Source: Phoenix dactylifera
Taxonomy: Eukaryota; Streptophyta; Magnoliopsida; Arecales; Arecaceae
DNA length: 64,000 nt
Direction: 5' to 3'
Assembly: GCF_009389715.1 (NCBI RefSeq)
Contig: NC_052399.1
Coordinates: 24,313,146 to 24,377,145 of the forward strand
This document shows, piece after piece, positions 60,928 to 64,000 of this stretch. A program made the position numbers and the translations under genes. Under the pieces are notes generated by a model, which saw only the letters and a list, made by a program, of their open reading frames with translations, was not told the DNA's origin and made no database searches. The stretch's first letter is position 1, and each line of letters begins with the position of its first letter.

Positions 60928-61383
60928 GGCAAGGCACCCCGCTACCACTTACCACCGTCCTAACGTTCAACGACAGAGCCGTTGGATGTCAACGGGGTAG
61001 CAGCGTCACTGGAAAATTTGTGTCGCGGGCGGTGAATTTACCCGGATCTCCGGCATTTCAAAACGACAATGAGTTAAAAAAATAAAAAGTTGGATTTGGT
61101 GTTATATTTTTCGGTCCCATGTCTCCATCTTCCTCCTCTTATTGAGTCCAAAGTTGAACACTTCTCGAACGCGAAGAAAACGGCAAGAGAGAGAGAGAGA
61201 GGGGCCGAGACAGGCCCAAAGAAATACGCCAAACGCCATAGGAGAACTTGTCCACGCCGACGCGAGAGAGAAAGAAAGACGCAAGCGGAGCCACCCACCC
61301 ACCTCCGGCGTCAATCGTTCGATCCACGTCGTCGTCGCCCTACGTCTCCGGCGGATGCTCCGGCGCCGCCGGCGGTGGCGGCG

Positions 61384-61764
61384 ATGAGAGAGGAGAAGAA
61401 GACGATGGAGGGCGCATCGGAGGAGCTTGAGCGACGGAGCCGCTACCTCAGCTCCCTCATTCAGCGCACCAGGCTCAAGCCCGATGGCGAGCCGGAGAAG
61501 CAACACCATCAGGAGCCGGCGAAGCCTGATAAGGAGAAGCATCACCACCACCACCATCAGCGGCAGGAGAAGAAAAAGAAGAAGGAGGGAGATGAGGTTG
61601 TCGATGGCGGGGAGGATGATCCACAGGAGCAGCAGCATAACGTGCGTGTGAGGGCAGCGGACATGCCGCCGGAGCTCCAGAAGCGGGCGTTCCGGTGCGC
61701 CCGCGAGACGCTCGCCACCATGCCCAAGCTCGACAGCAAGCGGCTCGCGCTTGCCCTCAAGAAG
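61384..61764 (+). CDS. LC8-like dynein light chain, first coding exon (gene continues beyond the window)
   Basis: 127 codons from ATG 61384 (or 61405, MEGASEELERRS) to a GTACGC donor at 61765, phase 0. The end of the exon has the family signature VRAADMPPELQKRAFRCARE and SKRLALALKK. The next exon of this family should supply the core beta strands, but I find no such sequence up to 64000, so the intron exceeds 2.2 kb. The N-terminal extension is charged and low in complexity: a run of six histidines, a lysine-rich stretch (QEKKKKKEGD) and an acidic Gln-rich part. LC8 proteins are dimerisation hubs. Since flowering plants lack dynein heavy chains, the partner here is presumably not a motor. An out-of-frame ATG at 61119 opens a short upstream frame. 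Confidence 0.82.
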
Positions 61765-64000
61765 GTACGCTTTCTTCTCTTGTTCCTACTCTCCCTTTGT
61801 TTTAGATTTGTTGTTCCCCAGGAATTTGCTTGCTAGATTTCACCTCCGCTCTCCGAACCCTAATCCTCTGTGGGGACAGCGACTGTTAGATAAATATGTG
61901 TTTTTGTTGTAGTTATTAGTTATTTATTAGTGTTTAGTATCTCAATTAATGCTTTAAAATATGGGTCCGATAGAGTGTCTTGATATGGATTTTGGTGGGG
62001 ACTGGTAGTTCGTTTATGGTAGTGATTAATTTGTGGTGGAGTCTGAACTTTAATTGCTAGCTATAACGGGACATGATGTAAGTTGCTTTGTGGTCACCTA
62101 TCATGTTTGGATTTGTAGCTGAGGATGGAGATATGATGTTGTAGTTTTGACCCTTATCATAGCTGGTACGTATTTGGATTGCTGATACTTTATACAGTGA
62201 TATAAGAAATGTACCAATCGCTATATTTCATACAGCCATAAAATTTCTGATCTGCAATTTTGACATGGCTGGTATCCTCTTAATATTCTTCACAAATAAT
62301 ATTTTGTTAATATTTTTTCTTTTTATTAAGGTTTACTGTAACCTGCTGTGAGAATACATAGTTGATTTCCTTTTCTAGACTAATTGACTTTGTCCTAAGC
62401 CCACAAAACAATATGGAGTTCATCAGCTTTGTGAATTTTATTACCTCAAAAAAAAAAGAGAGGCAAAAGTAGTAAGGAAGACAATAAATTCAAGACAGGA
62501 AATTTCTAGTTGTTTCCTTTTTGTTGAGTTGATTCCTGCCTCTGATCTTTCCCTTTTTTCCCGGAAGAGTCTTTTTGGCTGTATAGATATCTGGTTACCA
62601 TGTCCTTGTGACATCTACTGACTTTGGTGGAAATTAGCTGAGAAGAGGAGGTGGGATGGAGAAGTATAAGAGATTGGGGAGACTCTTGATAGCTGATCCT
62701 TCAATCCCCATTTTTCTGGGCACAAGGAATCACATATTGGGTCGGTTCACCTTGGGATTGTGGGATTGACAACCTTCTCGGTTCTCACTCTCCTCTCTTC
62801 TTTAGACTATGCTCCTTTGCCAATACTGATTTAAGCGGGAGGTGCCATGTCAGATATGGTAGCAGGAAAACTTTAGCTTCCATGATGTCCAGGAGATAGA
62901 ACACTACTAGATCTTGTACTAAAGGGTCACATTTGCAACACTTTGTTGATTTAGAAAATCTTGCTATTGTTTTGCTAGCAATAATACAATTGACACAGTT
63001 TCTTTGCACAATGTCATTTTGAAGATGATCCTTTTAGAGGCTTCTAAATTTCAAAATCTTTTCATTTTTGGGTTAAGTGTGCTTGTTTCTGGCTACTTGG
63101 TTGATATGGATTATGGAGTTTAATAGGATGCTCGCCTTTGGTTTGCTGGTCTTTACTTGGTGGAAAATTTTCCTTATATTTTTTCTTCTTTTCTGAGCTG
63201 CTGCTGTTTCATGCTTTTATTATCTTGATCCCTCATAAATGGATTTTTTTGTTTTGTTGTTAATTGGACTTGTTATTCAATTACTGCTTCTGAAACTATG
63301 CTTGTCATAATTTATTTTGAATCAAATGATGGATCTTTACTGGACCTCATGGCCAAGTGATTTTCTTCGACAGAGCCATATTAAACCGGTCTTCAATTAC
63401 ATCACGGATATTATCAGGCATTGTCCATGATACCATTTCTATCGTAGCAATGTCTTGTGGCTTTCATTGGTTATGCTTTTGAGATGTTTACATGATTGTA
63501 GAAGTAAGACGATTCTTGGTAACTCCTATTTAAAGTCTAGCATTGTCTTGTCGACTTTTGTTAGTACTGATTTGATATTAGTCTGCTCCCCGTGGAATGT
63601 GTCTGTATCTTCCAGTGAGCACATCTATATATTATTCAAGTTTCATTGTTGCATGAAGATATTTGGTCATTTTCAATACATTGTTCAGTAGTTTGTTACA
63701 TGCTATATGTGACACTTTTAATCTTCTGTCTGCATTCATCTATAAATATATGCAGGCCAGACATTGTTGAGTTATTTTGGATTCAACAATTATCATTCTT
63801 GGCTATATGGTACTAATGGTAAATTCAACTTTTGGCCAAAATGTTTTTTGCATAGCTATACATCTATATTATTTTAAATGTAATTGTTAGCATGCAATCC
63901 TGATTTTATTTTGGTAGTTCTTCTTGGATATAAATGAAATTACTAGTTTAGGAAGTGTTGTGAATATGAGGTCCTGAGTTGATTTGAACTTTTTAGGGAT
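61765..64000 (+). other. Intron of the dynein light chain gene, running off the window
   Basis: T-rich, stop-rich sequence with no recognised exon of this gene and no clear transposon. It continues to the window end. Confidence 0.6.

Noticed and set aside
61102-61638. 178-residue leucine/arginine-rich minus-strand frame
   Set aside because: Antisense shadow of the dynein light chain exon and its leader; no membrane-protein signature beyond codon bias.

Overview
The window is plant nuclear DNA, almost certainly from a monocot. Genes have GT-AG introns, two of the host genes (endoglucanase, prohibitin) have very GC-rich coding exons, and the gaps are AT-rich and full of plant transposon families. 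A palm would fit this style, but nothing I can read fixes the genus.

Layout. 1-2693: decayed sequence with a terminal-repeat retrotransposon in miniature (1770-2203). 2694-16704: a young, nearly complete 14.0-kb Tat-lineage Ty3/gypsy retrotransposon. It has 1.2-kb LTRs, a gag-pol broken by one in-frame TAG, two tandem-repeat fields, and a three-exon gene on the opposite strand. 18720-21409 (-): a complete seven-exon GH9 endoglucanase. 26679-27539 (-): an intronless type-I prohibitin. 30132-41473 (-): a four-exon SRP9 gene of only 103 codons stretched over 11.3 kb. Its 10.8-kb second intron holds a fold-back element, a 3.1-kb hAT transposon with a dead transposase, and a decayed LINE. 42298-49255: a complete 7.0-kb Mutator-like element (MULE) with a transposase-OTU fusion on one strand and a plant-mobile-domain gene on the other. 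51139-53972 (+): a nine-exon GH28 polygalacturonase, flanked by a duplicated copy of its own promoter. 56997-57888: a Tourist-type element whose empty site survives nearby. 59478-60927: two small hAT-type elements almost back to back. 61384-61764 (+): first coding exon of an LC8-like dynein light chain that runs out of the window.

The host genes are unrelated housekeeping and cell-wall genes: cellulose and pectin remodelling, mitochondrial prohibitin, the SRP Alu domain, and dynein light chain. They form no pathway cluster. An unexpected link is that prohibitin and SRP9 share about 360 bp of upstream sequence in the same position and orientation, as if one promoter had been copied.

The most unusual content is in the mobile elements. 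Both large autonomous elements carry an extra gene antisense to their replication or transposition genes: a PF04195-like plus coiled-coil protein in the Tat element, and a plant mobile domain protein in the MULE. In the Tat element the antisense spliced frame is intact while pol carries a stop. Six elements have exact target-site duplications, visible by eye: AGTAC, GGTCT, GTTTATAC, CTCAATAGC, CTAGTAAC and GGCAAGGC. A seventh, the Tourist-type element, has the TAA duplication typical of its superfamily. Exon boundaries were placed by reading GT/AG sites and checking phase and family similarity by hand. No search or alignment program was run.
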